In this document: piece by piece, positions 16,990 to 24,113 of the stretch | How positions within the stretch are numbered: position 1 is the first letter of the stretch | Layout: each line of letters begins with the position of its first letter | Origin: an uncultured Coprococcus sp. | GTDB taxonomy: Bacteria > Bacillota > Clostridia > Lachnospirales > Lachnospiraceae | Length of the DNA: 30,481 bases | Assembly (NCBI GenBank): GCA_900548215.1 | Contig: URJI01000022.1 | Span: forward strand, 1-30,481 | Direction of reading: 5' to 3' | Position numbers and translations under genes: made by a program | Notes under the pieces: model-generated | Seen by the model: the letters and a program-made list of their open reading frames with translations, nothing else | Told to the model about the DNA's origin: nothing | The model's database searches: none

Positions 16990-17160
16990 CTATTTTCTCC
17001 ATTCTTAACATCAAATGCGAAATCCCACACAATATCCTTATATGATGTCTCTGTATAATTTCGCACTTAAATATTTTTACTTTAATTGCAGAAGCTTACA
17101 CGCTTCTGCCAGATATTGAAAGCATCTGCCAAGACTCTGATTCCAAACCCCTGACACATG
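16990..17160 (-). other. Structured pstA-pstB spacer
   Basis: The 170-base spacer within the operon contains two inverted repeats: GCAGAAGC-ttacac-GCTTCTGC (17088-17109) and TGCGAAAT/ATTTCGCA (17016-17023 with 17058-17065). No T run follows either, so an mRNA processing or stability element is more likely than a terminator. No open frame of note was found. Confidence 0.5.
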
Positions 17161-18165
17161 TTAATTTGCTTTATCAGCTGCAACCTTGCCTGCAATCTTG
17201 TCTGATGCGAAGTTGATAAGCACCACAAACACCAGAAGAACTACTGCAGTCGCATAACCCTGATCAGTGTGAAGTCCCTCCTTTGACAGAAGATACATAT
17301 GAACCGCCAGAGTTCTTGTTGAATCTGTAAGTTTTGTCGCCATCTTTGCAACCGATCCGGCTGTATATATAAGTGCTGCAGTCTCTCCAACTATACGTCC
17401 TGTTGCAAGTATGATTCCTGAAAGAATTCCAGGAACAGCACTTGGAAGTACTACTTTGAATACTGTTCTGAGTCTGCCCGCTCCAAGACCGAAGCTTCCT
17501 TCTCTGTATGACTTTGGCACTGCCATGAGCGCCTCCTCAGTAGTCCTCATGATCACCGGAAGAACCATTATAGACAGCGTAAGTGCACCAGATATAAGTG
17601 ACAATCTGAGTCCACATGCATTTGTGAAAAACAGCATTCCGAAAAGTCCATATACTATGGAAGGAATTCCTGTAAGTGTCTCCGCTGTGATCCTCACAAC
17701 CCCAACCAGCTTGTTGCCGGTCTTTGCATACTCCACAAGATATATCGCTGCAAATATTCCTATCGGTCCTGCTATCAGTAGGGACAACAGCGTCATGTAA
17801 ACCGTATTTATAAGTGCCGGCACCAGCGAACAGTTGTCCGATGTATATTCCCAGCTGAATATGTCTGCATTAAGATTTGGGATTCCTTTTACCAGTACAT
17901 ACACCAGCAGAAATCCTATGGAGAGCACAGTTATGAGCGTTGCCAGATGTACAAGGATAAACATTATGAATGATCCCGGTTTCTTCCTATACTCAGCCCA
18001 TTTCTCAGACCATGTGCTCTTGTTTATAGCCTCTATGCTGTCCACATCAACTATGGATGAAGGATCGTCCTCAGGTGCCGTCTTTTTCGTGCTGATTATT
18101 GTATTTTTTGTTCTGTCATCGCCACATGCGACAACTGTCTTTATTCCTTCTACTCTCTCTGCCAT
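17161..18165 (-). CDS. pstA: Phosphate ABC transporter permease PstA
   Basis: The 334-residue permease has six hydrophobic segments and the EAA loop region EEALMAVPKSYREGSFGLGAGRLRTVFKVVLPSA. The first ~65 residues are hydrophilic and precede TM1 (SFIMFILVHLATLITVLSIG), making the protein about 40 residues longer than usual. The ATG follows the pstC stop directly (TAG-ATG), with no strong Shine-Dalgarno, so translation is probably coupled. No alternative Met lies before TM1. Confidence 0.94.
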   Translation of the reverse strand: MAERVEGIKTVVACGDDRTKNTIISTKKTAPEDDPSSIVDVDSIEAINKSTWSEKWAEYRKKPGSFIMFILVHLATLITVLSIGFLLVYVLVKGIPNLNADIFSWEYTSDNCSLVPALINTVYMTLLSLLIAGPIGIFAAIYLVEYAKTGNKLVGVVRITAETLTGIPSIVYGLFGMLFFTNACGLRLSLISGALTLSIMVLPVIMRTTEEALMAVPKSYREGSFGLGAGRLRTVFKVVLPSAVPGILSGIILATGRIVGETAALIYTAGSVAKMATKLTDSTRTLAVHMYLLSKEGLHTDQGYATAVVLLVFVVLINFASDKIAGKVAADKAN

Positions 18166-19017
18166 CTATGCCACCGTCTTTCTCTTTATGATGGAGAACA
18201 GGAGGTTGATAATGAGTATGAATACGAACAGTACAACGCCCGTTGCTATCAGAGCCTGCCTGTGCAGATCCGTCGCATATCCCATCTCCATTACTATATT
18301 TGTGGTGAGTGTTCTGACACCTCTCAGTATTCCGTCAGGCATATGAACCTGGTTTCCAGCTACCATGATAACCGCCATAGTCTCTCCAACTGCACGGCCA
18401 ACACCAAGGATAATCGCTGCCATAACTCCTGATTTAGCTGCTGGAACTACTGTCTTGAACACGCTTCGCTCATGTGTTGCTCCAAGTGCCAAAGCTCCCT
18501 GATAATATTTGTCAGGTACCGCTCTTATTGAGGTCTCTGATACACTAATGATAGTTGGAAGTATCATCATTCCAAGAAGTACTGATGCCGTGAGCATCGT
18601 ATTTCCATTTACTCCAAATATGCTTCTCACCATCGGTACAAGCACACACATTCCAAAGAATCCATATACCACCGAAGGTATTCCAGCCATCAGATTGATA
18701 AATGGCTTTATAACTTTATATAATCTGTCGGGACAAAACTTTGCCAGATATATCGCCGTGAGAAGTCCTATCGGAACTCCTATTATCAGCGCTCCGGCTG
18801 TCACATATATACTTCCTAATATGAAAGGAAGAATGCCGTAGTATCCATTTGTAGGCTTCCAGATCTCACCAAGGGTGAAATCCCCGAAGCCTATCTCTTT
18901 AATGGCCGGTATTCCATTCACAAACAGGAACACACATATGAGTGCTACTGCTGCGATGGATACCAGTGCCGCTATCAGGAATACTACATGCATAATTGTT
19001 TCTTTAATTTTATGCAT
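18166..19017 (-). CDS. pstC: Phosphate ABC transporter permease PstC
   Basis: The 283-residue permease has six membrane segments, the GIPSVVYGFFG motif near residue 112 and the EAA loop ETSIRAVPDKYYQGALALGATHERSVFKTVVPAA. It forms the membrane channel with PstA. The start lies 7 bases after the pstS stop, with only a weak Shine-Dalgarno, so translational coupling is likely. Confidence 0.95.
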   Translation of the reverse strand: MHKIKETIMHVVFLIAALVSIAAVALICVFLFVNGIPAIKEIGFGDFTLGEIWKPTNGYYGILPFILGSIYVTAGALIIGVPIGLLTAIYLAKFCPDRLYKVIKPFINLMAGIPSVVYGFFGMCVLVPMVRSIFGVNGNTMLTASVLLGMMILPTIISVSETSIRAVPDKYYQGALALGATHERSVFKTVVPAAKSGVMAAIILGVGRAVGETMAVIMVAGNQVHMPDGILRGVRTLTTNIVMEMGYATDLHRQALIATGVVLFVFILIINLLFSIIKRKTVA

Positions 19018-19024
19018 AAGCTGA

Positions 19025-19918
19025 TTACTTTACGTCCTCCCACTTTGCTGCTGAACCTGTGAATATGTTCTTGACCTGATCTACTGTGTAGTCATCAGCA
19101 GGGTTGTTGTTATTTACTATAACTGCGATTCCGTCCATTGCTATTACTGTTGCCTTAAGACCAAGTGCTGTCTCTGTATCCTTGAGTTCACGTGATGCCA
19201 TACCTATGTCGCATGTTCCATCTGATGTTGATGTGATACCTGTTGTTGAATCGCTCTCCTGAAGCTCGATGTCAGCATTTGTATTGATTGCCTTGTAAGC
19301 CTCGATAAGCTTCTCCATAACTGGTGTTACTGATGATGAACCAGCTACAACGATCTTGCCCTTTGGATTTGTTGATGTAAATGCTCCGCTGTTTGCAACT
19401 TCGATGTACTTATTCGCTGAGATGATCTTCTGTCCATCCTCGCTCATGATGTAGTTGATGAAATCCTGAGCAACATCACTGATGCCATCCTTTGTAACGA
19501 TGTTGAATGGTCTTGAAAGTGTGTATGAACCGTTGTTGATGTTCTCCTCGCTTGCCTCAACTCCACCGATCTTGAGTGCCTTTACTGTATCGTTGAGTGC
19601 TCCGAGAGAGATGTAACCGATCGCATAATCATCACCTGCAACTGTTGTGAGTACAACCTCTGTGCTGTTGCATGTGATGGCATTTGTTGTTGTGTTGTCG
19701 ACCTTATTGCCATCTGCATCCTTCTCCTCAACTCCTGTGAGCTCTACGAATGCTCCTCTTGTTCCTGAGCCTTCCTCTCTTGATACTACTGATATATCCT
19801 GAGCTGCATCGAATCCGCCATCTGCGCTCTTTGATGAATTATTTCCACAGCCTGCAAGGCTTCCTACCATAAGTGCTGCTCCAAGTGTTACTGCCAATAC
19901 TTTCTTTAATTTAATCAT
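19025..19918 (-). CDS. pstS: Phosphate-binding lipoprotein PstS, circularly permuted
   Basis: The 297-residue protein has a lipoprotein signal peptide ending LAGC (Cys24). The phosphate-binding motifs are all present but in swapped order. Residues 42-180 carry what is normally the C-terminal half (ISVVSREEGSGTRGAF at 42-57, then YAIGYISLGALND and SRPFNIVTK to FINYIMSEDGQKII). Residues 187-297 carry what is normally the N-terminal half (KIVVAGSSSVTPVMEKLIEAY at 188-208, DSTTGI, CDIGMASRE, and NIFTGSAAKWEDVK at the very end). The usual protein starts with AGSSSV and reaches IFTGxxxxW before SREEGSGTR. This is therefore a permuted PstS with new termini at the hinge. It heads the Pst operon behind PhoP boxes. 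Role as PstS is secure by motifs and context. Confidence 0.92.
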   Translation of the reverse strand: MIKLKKVLAVTLGAALMVGSLAGCGNNSSKSADGGFDAAQDISVVSREEGSGTRGAFVELTGVEEKDADGNKVDNTTTNAITCNSTEVVLTTVAGDDYAIGYISLGALNDTVKALKIGGVEASEENINNGSYTLSRPFNIVTKDGISDVAQDFINYIMSEDGQKIISANKYIEVANSGAFTSTNPKGKIVVAGSSSVTPVMEKLIEAYKAINTNADIELQESDSTTGITSTSDGTCDIGMASRELKDTETALGLKATVIAMDGIAVIVNNNNPADDYTVDQVKNIFTGSAAKWEDVK

Positions 19919-19948
19919 TTTTCTTATCTCCTTACCTTATTCTGGGAA

Positions 19949-20116
19949 CATCAGCCATGCAAAATCGCTTTTCTGATGCTGCATAACAATTTTCTCCGAA
20001 AATTGTTACATGTGCCGGTTATCTCTTGAACCGGTCTTTGCAAATATTGTATTATTGGGACATATCATTCTTTGCTTATGTCCCGGAAAAGAACTCGCGC
20101 GCCTTTCGTTCTTTTC
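19949..20116 (-). ncRNA. Five-hairpin 5' leader of the pst operon (candidate cis-regulatory RNA)
   Basis: Between the predicted transcription start and pstS lie five consecutive inverted repeats in transcript order: GAAAAGAAC/GTTCTTTTC (20086-20116), GGGACATA/TATGTCCC (20057-20084), CCGGTT/AACCGG (20015-20034), an 11-bp stem with 3-base loop TAACAATTTTC/GAAAATTGTTA (19984-20008), and CATCAG/CTGATG (19949-19978). None is followed by a clear T run. I recognise no known riboswitch. This and the PhoP boxes account for the 347-base gap to trmO. Confidence 0.5.
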
Positions 20117-20124
20117 TTTGCACT

Positions 20125-20190
20125 ATGATAAATGGCACAAGTAAAATACATAACCAACGCAATGTAAATTGAATGTAAAGTCGGCGTTAA
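20125..20190 (-). promoter_or_regulatory. PhoP-controlled pstS promoter
   Basis: Read on the minus strand, boxes TTAACG (20185-20190), TTTACA (20174-20179), TTTACA (20163-20168) and TTTTAC (20141-20146) lie in exact 11/11/22-base phase, and a -10-like TATCAT (20125-20130) follows 10 bases later. This matches the established PhoP activation geometry (boxes from about -25 to -70, no good -35). Another TGTACA lies at 20206-20211, one base out of phase. Confidence 0.78.
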
Positions 20191-20265
20191 TCAATGCATG
20201 CTAAATGTACAGCAAATAATCTGCCATAACTTATAAATTACAACCAGAAAGTGGGATAAAAATAC

Positions 20266-20979
20266 ATGACAAATACCAGTTTAGAAGTGATAGGATATAT
20301 GAGATGCGACTACAAAGAGAAGTTCGGGATTCCAAGGCAAAGCGGTCTGACAGACTGCGCCACCGCTTTTATAGAGATCCTTCCACCATACAATCAGGCA
20401 GAGGCTTTCAGAGGACTTGAAGGATTCTCCCACATATGGCTGCTGTGGGACTTCTCCAAAGCTCATAAGAACGGTTTTACCGCAACAGTAAAACCCCCAA
20501 AGCTGGGCGGTAACCAGCGGATGGGGGTTTTTGCCACCAGATCGCCATTCAGACCGAACAACATCGGACTGTCGTCGGTGAAGCTTCTGGACATTATATA
20601 TATTGAAGGAACTGGCTGTGTACACGGGCTTGTGGTGTCGGGTGCCGATATACTGGATGGAACACCGGTGTACGACATCAAGCCTTACCTGCCATACACA
20701 GACAGCCACCCGGAGGCGACCGGGGGATGGACGGACTCTCTTGATATTCCGGAGCTGTCAGTACGTTTCTCTGACGATATCGCCACCAAACTTGAAACGA
20801 TATTTTCAAATACACAGATTGAGGCTCTGAAAGAGATACTTGCGCAGGATCCAAGGCCGGGCTATCAGGATGAACCGAACAGACGGTATGGGATGCTGTA
20901 CGGTGGATACGATGTAAGGTTTACCATATCCGGTGACACTCTTACCATATGCGAAGTAGCTGAACCCGGACCACAATGA
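20266..20979 (+). CDS. trmO: tRNA (t6A37) N6-methyltransferase TrmO (TsaA/VirR family)
   Basis: The 237-residue protein has the TrmO beta-barrel signature: IGYMRCDYKEKFGIPRQ at the N-terminus, FSHIWLLWDF, the SAM-binding ATRSPFRPNNIGLSSVKL, DGTPVYDIKPYLPY, and C-terminal QDPRPGYQ. TrmO methylates N6 of threonylcarbamoyladenosine at position 37 of tRNA(Thr) to m6t6A. The start is fixed by family alignment; the Shine-Dalgarno (GTGGGA) is weak. It is alone on the plus strand, facing pabC with only 14 bases between stops. Confidence 0.92.
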   Translation: MTNTSLEVIGYMRCDYKEKFGIPRQSGLTDCATAFIEILPPYNQAEAFRGLEGFSHIWLLWDFSKAHKNGFTATVKPPKLGGNQRMGVFATRSPFRPNNIGLSSVKLLDIIYIEGTGCVHGLVVSGADILDGTPVYDIKPYLPYTDSHPEATGGWTDSLDIPELSVRFSDDIATKLETIFSNTQIEALKEILAQDPRPGYQDEPNRRYGMLYGGYDVRFTISGDTLTICEVAEPGPQ

Positions 20980-20993
20980 TACAAAAAGGCATT

Positions 20994-21767
20994 TTACCGG
21001 CATAAAGCTGAAAAATTATGATATTTTCTCATCATCATGGCTGTGACGCTCCTCTCCTCAAAGCTGATATTTTCCAGTAGTTTCACCGGCATGACACCCA
21101 TCAAGGAATTGGTCACAAAGCATTCCTGATACGATGACAGTTCATCAGGGAATATCACCGTCTGCGTGACCGCCTCTGATTCACAGATATACTCCCTTAC
21201 TGTTCCAGGCAGAAGACCTGAGTCTATCGCGGGTGTGTATATCCTGCCATCTCTCACAAAAAATATATTGCTCACCGTACCCTCGCATATCTGTCCCTTT
21301 GTATTCAGGAAGATCCGTTCATCCATTCCAGCTTTGCCAGACCGTCTTTTTTCAAGAATGCAGTCTCCGTAATTCATGGTTTTATGATATACGAACGGCG
21401 ATGTCTCATTTCTTCTAACATTGCTTATGTCCATTGCAAACCCCCGTTCGTATATATCCGGGGTGTAAGGATTATCTCTAATTGAAAAAACCACATTTTC
21501 CTGAGTCAGCATGATCTTTAACGCACATCGCCTCATATGACCTGATCGATCTCTGTAATCATGCTCACTCATCCACTTTCTCAGATATTCCAGCACAGTT
21601 ATCCTGTCTATGCCCCGTTCTGCTGGCATGCCAAGATCCAGGAATCTTGCAGTATCTTCCAGGCGTCTCAGATGCCTGTCAAGAAATATCAGCCTGCCGT
21701 CAACCACACTTATAGTTTCAAATGCTCCGAGACCAAATTGAAAGCAATCATCCATTTTTACATTCAT
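20994..21767 (-). CDS. pabC: 4-amino-4-deoxychorismate lyase (class IV aminotransferase fold)
   Basis: The 257-residue protein has FGLGAFETI at residues 11-19, the PLP lysine in YHKTMNYGD (Lys129), and EGTVSNIFFV (Glu162 onward) of fold-type IV PLP enzymes. Context with pabA and pabB identifies it as aminodeoxychorismate lyase, releasing pyruvate and 4-aminobenzoate; a branched-chain or D-amino acid aminotransferase would be the alternative. GGGAGA lies 8 bases before the ATG. It is the last gene of the pabA-pabB-pabC unit, 34 bases after pabB. Confidence 0.87.
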   Translation of the reverse strand: MNVKMDDCFQFGLGAFETISVVDGRLIFLDRHLRRLEDTARFLDLGMPAERGIDRITVLEYLRKWMSEHDYRDRSGHMRRCALKIMLTQENVVFSIRDNPYTPDIYERGFAMDISNVRRNETSPFVYHKTMNYGDCILEKRRSGKAGMDERIFLNTKGQICEGTVSNIFFVRDGRIYTPAIDSGLLPGTVREYICESEAVTQTVIFPDELSSYQECFVTNSLMGVMPVKLLENISFEERSVTAMMMRKYHNFSALCR

Positions 21768-21801
21768 TTTACATTTCTCCCATTCTCATAATTTTCAAAT
21801 A

Positions 21802-23205
21802 CTACTGCAATGCACTGAGTATTGCTTTTGCCTTATCCCGTGTCTCTTCATACTCTGCACCAGGATCTGAATCGGCAGTAATACCGCCTCCAACGCCAAG
21901 ATAATACCTGCCATTTCTGTACAATACAGTTCTTATCACTATATTAAAATCGCATTTTCCATCCAATGTAATATAACCAATAGAGCCGGTGTAAATATTT
22001 CTCTTCCCACATTCAAGTTCATCTGTAATCTCCATAGCCCTGCGTTTCGGTGCCCCCGTAACAGAACCACCCGGAAATGCCGCAGTAAGAAGAGACATCA
22101 CATCTTCCCCATCCTTCAGCATACCTTCAACATTTGCCACCTGATGAAAAACAGTTGCATACTCTTCTATCGAAAACAGTTCAGTCACTTTTACGCTTCC
22201 CGGTCTGCACACACGGTTCAGGTCATTCCTTTCAAGATCTACAATCATCAGAAGTTCGCTCTTTTCCTTCTGTGATTTCTCAAGCTCACCCCTGAGCGCC
22301 TCATCCTCCCTGTCAGTCTCTCCTCGTCTCCTCGTTCCCTTTATCGGCCGGGTGTACACACGACGATCCTTTATCTGCATGAACCTTTCAGGAGATGCGC
22401 TCACTATCTGATAATCTCCCAGATCAAGATATCCACCAAATGGAGACGGATTATTAACTCGCAGATCGCGGAACACGTCCAGAGGCTTTTTATCGCTGTC
22501 GACAACTATATGCCTTGTCATATTTGCAACATATACATCCCCCTCGGTTATATAATCCTTCAGCCTTCTTATAGAGTCCTCATACTCTTCCCTGCTGCAT
22601 TCTTCGTACACATTCAAGTTATACTTCTTCCTCTTTTGTACATCTTCACTTGTCCTGTCAATTATATTCCCATTTTCCCGATCATCCCTGCTACAATACT
22701 TCTCTATATCATTCTCCATTACATCAATATTTGACTGTGCATCACCTGTTATCCCATTTGCCACAAGATATGTCTCTTTTTTTAAGCAATCTTCAACAAC
22801 AAAACAGTCATAGAATGTCATGACTGCCTCTGGAACAGACACAATGTCTTCATTGATGGAATCAAGCCCCATCCTATCCATTCCATAATCGTAGGATACA
22901 TACCCTATCGCTCCTGATACGATCGGCAAATCCTCCGAGCTCTTATCCATATGCTGTACAAGATACTGTCTCATATATTCTTCAAATGTTATATCCTTTT
23001 CAGAATCTCCATTAACCTCAAATGTATCCCCATTCTTAACAAGCCCGAGATACGGGCATCTCCCGATGATCGAATAGTGTCCCAGATTATTCACAAGGGA
23101 TGAGTCAAGAAATGCTATTCCTGTCTCATCCTCATATATTCCAAAAACATCAGCTGCACACACATATCTGTCAAGTTTTTTTACCACTCGCCTCATATTG
23201 CTCAT
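21802..23205 (-). CDS. pabB: Aminodeoxychorismate synthase component I
   Basis: The 467-residue chorismate-binding enzyme has the PabB signature PIKGTRRRG (287-295), whose Lys is the catalytic nucleophile (anthranilate synthase TrpE has PIAGT). Further motifs are DLERNDLNRVCRPGSV, AAFPGGSVTGAPKRRAMEI and YTGSIGYITLDGKCDFNIVIRT. It aminates chorismate using ammonia from PabA. AAGGAG lies 6 bases before the ATG. pabA ends 10 bases upstream. Confidence 0.93.
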   Translation of the reverse strand: MSNMRRVVKKLDRYVCAADVFGIYEDETGIAFLDSSLVNNLGHYSIIGRCPYLGLVKNGDTFEVNGDSEKDITFEEYMRQYLVQHMDKSSEDLPIVSGAIGYVSYDYGMDRMGLDSINEDIVSVPEAVMTFYDCFVVEDCLKKETYLVANGITGDAQSNIDVMENDIEKYCSRDDRENGNIIDRTSEDVQKRKKYNLNVYEECSREEYEDSIRRLKDYITEGDVYVANMTRHIVVDSDKKPLDVFRDLRVNNPSPFGGYLDLGDYQIVSASPERFMQIKDRRVYTRPIKGTRRRGETDREDEALRGELEKSQKEKSELLMIVDLERNDLNRVCRPGSVKVTELFSIEEYATVFHQVANVEGMLKDGEDVMSLLTAAFPGGSVTGAPKRRAMEITDELECGKRNIYTGSIGYITLDGKCDFNIVIRTVLYRNGRYYLGVGGGITADSDPGAEYEETRDKAKAILSALQ

Positions 23206-23215
23206 ATATGACTCC

Positions 23216-23800
23216 TTATCTGCAATTAAACTTCTCCGCCGCTATACAAAAATTATACAATATATCACGACCGTACTCCGTAAGTACCGCTTCCGGGTGA
23301 AACTGCACCCCGTACAACGGCAGCCTTCTGTGTGATATCCCCATAACTGCACCATCCTCGGATATCGCATCCACCCGGTAATCATCCGGCAGACTGCTTC
23401 CATTTATTACCAAAGAGTGGTACCTTGTGACACGAAAGCTTTCCGGCAGCCGCGCAAACAGACCTGTTCCACAGGTATGTATCTCTGTCACCTTTCCATG
23501 CATTGGCATCTTTCCTTTTTCAACAATGGCGCCCGCACAATACCCAAGTATCTGATGTCCAAGGCAGACCCCAAGTATCGGAATCTTTCCCTTATACATG
23601 TTCACAACATCCACACACATTTTTGCCTCCCATGGCCGCCCAGGTCCCGGTGAAAGTATTATGCCCTCCGGCTCCAGATCTTCCACATCATGCAGAGATA
23701 TCCGATCGCACCTTTTTACAGTCACACATCTTCCCATTTCCTCAAAATACGCCTTCAGGTTATATACAAACGAATCAAAATTGTCTATCATCAGATACAT
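23216..23800 (-). CDS. pabA: Aminodeoxychorismate synthase component II (glutamine amidotransferase)
   Basis: The 194-residue class I amidotransferase has MYLMIDNFDSFVYNL at its start, the oxyanion motif SPGPGRP (50-56), nucleophile Cys79 in GVCLGHQ and the His168/Glu170 pair in VQFHPE. It supplies ammonia to PabB. The start is at 23800, where AAGGAGA (23806-23812) lies 5 bases upstream; the in-frame extension upstream overlaps the leader terminator and is rejected. PabA and TrpG are close relatives; the neighbours decide for pab. Confidence 0.92.
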   Translation of the reverse strand: MYLMIDNFDSFVYNLKAYFEEMGRCVTVKRCDRISLHDVEDLEPEGIILSPGPGRPWEAKMCVDVVNMYKGKIPILGVCLGHQILGYCAGAIVEKGKMPMHGKVTEIHTCGTGLFARLPESFRVTRYHSLVINGSSLPDDYRVDAISEDGAVMGISHRRLPLYGVQFHPEAVLTEYGRDILYNFCIAAEKFNCR

Positions 23801-23834
23801 GCACTTCTCCTTATCCGCAATCACTATAAAACAC

Positions 23835-23880
23835 AAAAAGGATAACAGCCGGCATGCCAAAGCATGCACAGTCGTTATCC
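23835..23880 (-). terminator. Strong intrinsic terminator in the pabA leader (candidate attenuator)
   Basis: On the minus strand GGATAAC (23874-23880) pairs with GTTATCC (23840-23846), with an inner GCATGC-tttg-GCATGC hairpin (23852-23867), followed by TTTTTGTGTTTT. It lies between a good promoter and the pabA ribosome binding site, only about 23 bases from the latter, so pab transcripts must read through it. It may also stop transcription coming from bioB. Confidence 0.75.
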
Positions 23881-23928
23881 CTTTCGGTCCGTAATCTGCA
23901 CGTTATTTTTTATCTTTGATTTTTACAA

Positions 23929-23957
23929 ATTCTAACATATCTGACCGCTGAAAGCAA
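23929..23957 (-). promoter_or_regulatory. Promoter of the pabABC unit
   Basis: TTGCTT (23952-23957), 17 bases, then TAGAAT (23929-23934) preceded by TGT, an extended -10. The start near 23922 leaves about 42 bases before the leader terminator. The remainder of the 313-base gap holds the remnant described at 23999. Confidence 0.6.
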
Positions 23958-23998
23958 ATACCTTTGCTACTTTTGCGCAATCTCACTATGCAATGCAC

Positions 23999-24097
23999 CT
24001 ACTGACGTGCCCTCTCATAGGCATCTGCATACTGCTGTTCCTGTGAGTTTATCTCTTCCACATCACGATTCTGTTTCAATATGCAGGCACGTAAAAT
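23999..24097 (-). other. Short protein-like frame after bioB, probable gene remnant or microprotein
   Basis: After a TAA, 32 open codons end at a TAG (23999-24001); the tail reads KQNRDVEEINSQEQQYADAY followed by ERARQ, a charged, helical composition typical of real coding sequence. The only plausible start is a TTG at 24079 without a ribosome binding site. It may be the 3' fragment of a lost gene or a chance frame. ACGTGCC/GGCACGT copies flank it. Confidence 0.25.
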
Positions 24098-24113
24098 TTA
24101 TGTAAACGAACCG

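Noticed and set aside
23801..23869. N-terminal extension of pabA
   Set aside because: It would be translated through the leader terminator; PabA homology begins at MYLMIDNFDS with a good ribosome binding site.
23840..23957. THF riboswitch in the pabA leader
   Set aside because: The leader before the terminator is only about 42 bases and lacks the conserved THF aptamer segments.
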